From contig DATD01000024.1 of assembly GCA_002504525.1 (NCBI GenBank), forward strand, positions 4,643 to 11,056: a stretch of 6,414 nucleotides of DNA, given 5' to 3'. Source of the DNA: Methanomassiliicoccus sp. UBA345 (GTDB taxonomy: Archaea; Thermoplasmatota; Thermoplasmata; Methanomassiliicoccales; Methanomassiliicoccaceae). Positions 6,038 to 6,414 of this stretch are shown here, one piece after another (position 1 is the stretch's first letter; every line of letters begins with the position of its first letter). Below the pieces are notes generated by a model. The model ran no database searches. It was not told the DNA's origin and worked only from the letters and a program-made list of their open reading frames with translations. The position numbers were made by a program, and so were the translations under genes.

Positions 6038-6333
6038 CTGCTCTCCTCTAATAGATGATGATATAGAATTGGCGAAGTGCCCGGGAGTCGAACCCGGCTG
6101 CCATAGCTGTAGAGGCCTGGTGGTCGCCGAACCAACACTCCATTGGTCTTTTCTATTCTCCTCGCTGAATATGTATTGAGATAGAAGAGGTTTTTCCTCG
6201 CCGGTGACCGCGATGCCCTGAACGCCTCAGCTCCTGGGATCATGGCCTTGATGGCGGGGATGCTAGGGGGGAAGGCCGAGGGAAACGGCATGGGCCCACG
6301 AGATGCTCGGTTATCATCGAACGGATCAGTCAT
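6034..6333 (-). CDS. candidate 99-residue leader ORF that contains the tRNA-Pyl gene
   Basis: I do not recognise this product. The ATG at 6333 has a strong ribosome-binding site, GGAGGAG (6346-6340), 6 nt upstream, and lies about 20 nt downstream of the start site predicted from the TATA element at 6371-6384. The first 64 codons precede the tRNA gene; this part is proline-rich (MPFPSAFPPSIPAIKAMIP, 15-33) and its codons (ATC, GCC, AAG, CTC, TTC, GAG) look like those of the neighbouring genes. Codons 65-88 are the 72-nt tRNA-Pyl gene read as protein. The ORF then ends in TGA at 6036-6034, overlapping the pylS ATG as ATGA. No domain, signal peptide or membrane segment is seen. It could be a translated leader coupled to pylS, a remnant gene into which pylT sits, or chance. 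Overlap with an essential tRNA argues against a conserved full-length protein. Confidence 0.35.
   Translation of the reverse strand: MTDPFDDNRASRGPMPFPSAFPPSIPAIKAMIPGAEAFRASRSPARKNLFYLNTYSARRIEKTNGVLVRRPPGLYSYGSRVRLPGTSPILYHHLLEESR
6070..6141 (-). tRNA. pylT: tRNA-Pyl, anticodon CUA, 3' CCA encoded
   Basis: The 72-nt gene folds as a pyrrolysine tRNA that reads UAG. Acceptor arms GGAGTGT and GCACTTC form seven pairs, including two G-U pairs, followed by discriminator G and an encoded CCA (6072-6070). A single T separates the acceptor from a 4-bp D stem (GGTT/GACC) with a 4-nt loop CGGC. The anticodon arm is CCAGGC, loop CTCTACA, then GCTATGG: six base pairs with one unpaired A on the 3' side. 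The anticodon CTA is at 6112-6110. A 3-nt variable loop (CAG) precedes a normal T arm (CCGGG, loop TTCGACT, CCCGG). The six-pair anticodon stem, minimal D loop, lone position-8 base and short variable loop are tRNA-Pyl traits, and the interrupted anticodon stem is reported for some Methanomassiliicoccales. It is 32 nt upstream of pylS and probably cotranscribed, requiring processing at both ends. Confidence 0.96.
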
Positions 6334-6351
6334 AGTTTGCTCCTCCCCCAT

Positions 6352-6414
6352 GCTAACCGTAAAATTGTTGTATTATATTTATAACTATGGTTTCAAAATG
6401 ATGTGGCCTAAGTT
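6352..6414 (-). promoter_or_regulatory. promoter region of the pyl operon with TATA box at 6371-6384
   Basis: The minus strand contains TTATAAATATAATA at 6384-6371, the only strongly AT-rich block in the window and a good archaeal TATA element. Start of transcription is expected about 25 nt downstream, near 6352-6355. That is just ahead of the GGAGGAG ribosome-binding site of the small leader ORF and about 210 nt ahead of pylT. A GAAA tract (6394-6391) lies upstream but is not positioned as a convincing BRE. This is the likely promoter for pylT-pylSBCD-ramA. Confidence 0.6.

Noticed and set aside
1..6414. CRISPR arrays, insertion sequences, integrases or rRNA
   Set aside because: No spaced direct repeats, transposase motifs, terminal inverted repeats or rRNA-like sequence were seen on reading both strands.

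Overview
This window is a pyrrolysine (Pyl) biosynthesis and decoding locus from an archaeal methylotrophic methanogen. The best fit is the order Methanomassiliicoccales, probably a high-GC Methanomassiliicoccus-like lineage. The reasons are: a 275-residue pyrrolysyl-tRNA synthetase made of the catalytic domain only, with no PylSn domain fused or adjacent; a CUA tRNA with a very small D-arm and an interrupted anticodon stem; the compact order pylT-pylS-pylB-pylC-pylD; archaeal TATA-type promoter elements; and a RamA-type corrinoid activator next to a methylamine-type corrinoid protein. No taxonomic search was possible, so the assignment is inference.

Every supported gene is on the minus strand, so the window reads biologically from right to left. 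At the right edge, 6352-6414 holds a TATA-like promoter element. Downstream come a well-initiated small ORF (6333-6034) and, nested entirely inside it, the tRNA-Pyl gene (6141-6070). Then follow pylS (6037-5210), pylB (5196-4129), pylC (4126-2960), pylD (2963-2103) and a ramA-like gene (2106-487). These genes are packed as one likely operon: the gaps are 13 and 2 nt and the last two junctions are 4-nt ATGA/GTGA overlaps. A 215-bp non-coding gap (486-272) with its own TATA-like element and a small palindrome precedes the 5' part of a corrinoid protein gene (271-1), which runs off the left edge.

The genes work together as follows. PylB converts L-lysine to 3-methyl-D-ornithine. PylC joins this to a second lysine. 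PylD oxidises the product, which cyclises to pyrrolysine. PylS charges tRNA-Pyl, allowing UAG to be read as Pyl in the methylamine methyltransferases (none lies in the window). Those enzymes methylate a corrinoid protein of the type encoded at the left edge, and RamA reductively reactivates that cofactor when it is oxidised to Co(II). Synthesis of the amino acid, its decoding and its metabolic use are therefore linked physically.

The points most worth a second look are: (i) pylS itself ends in UAG, the codon its product recodes, and that UAG is fused to the pylB ribosome-binding site; (ii) a 99-codon ORF with a strong ribosome-binding site and promoter reads straight through the tRNA-Pyl gene and ends in an ATGA overlap with pylS; (iii) tRNA-Pyl has a bulged A in its anticodon stem.
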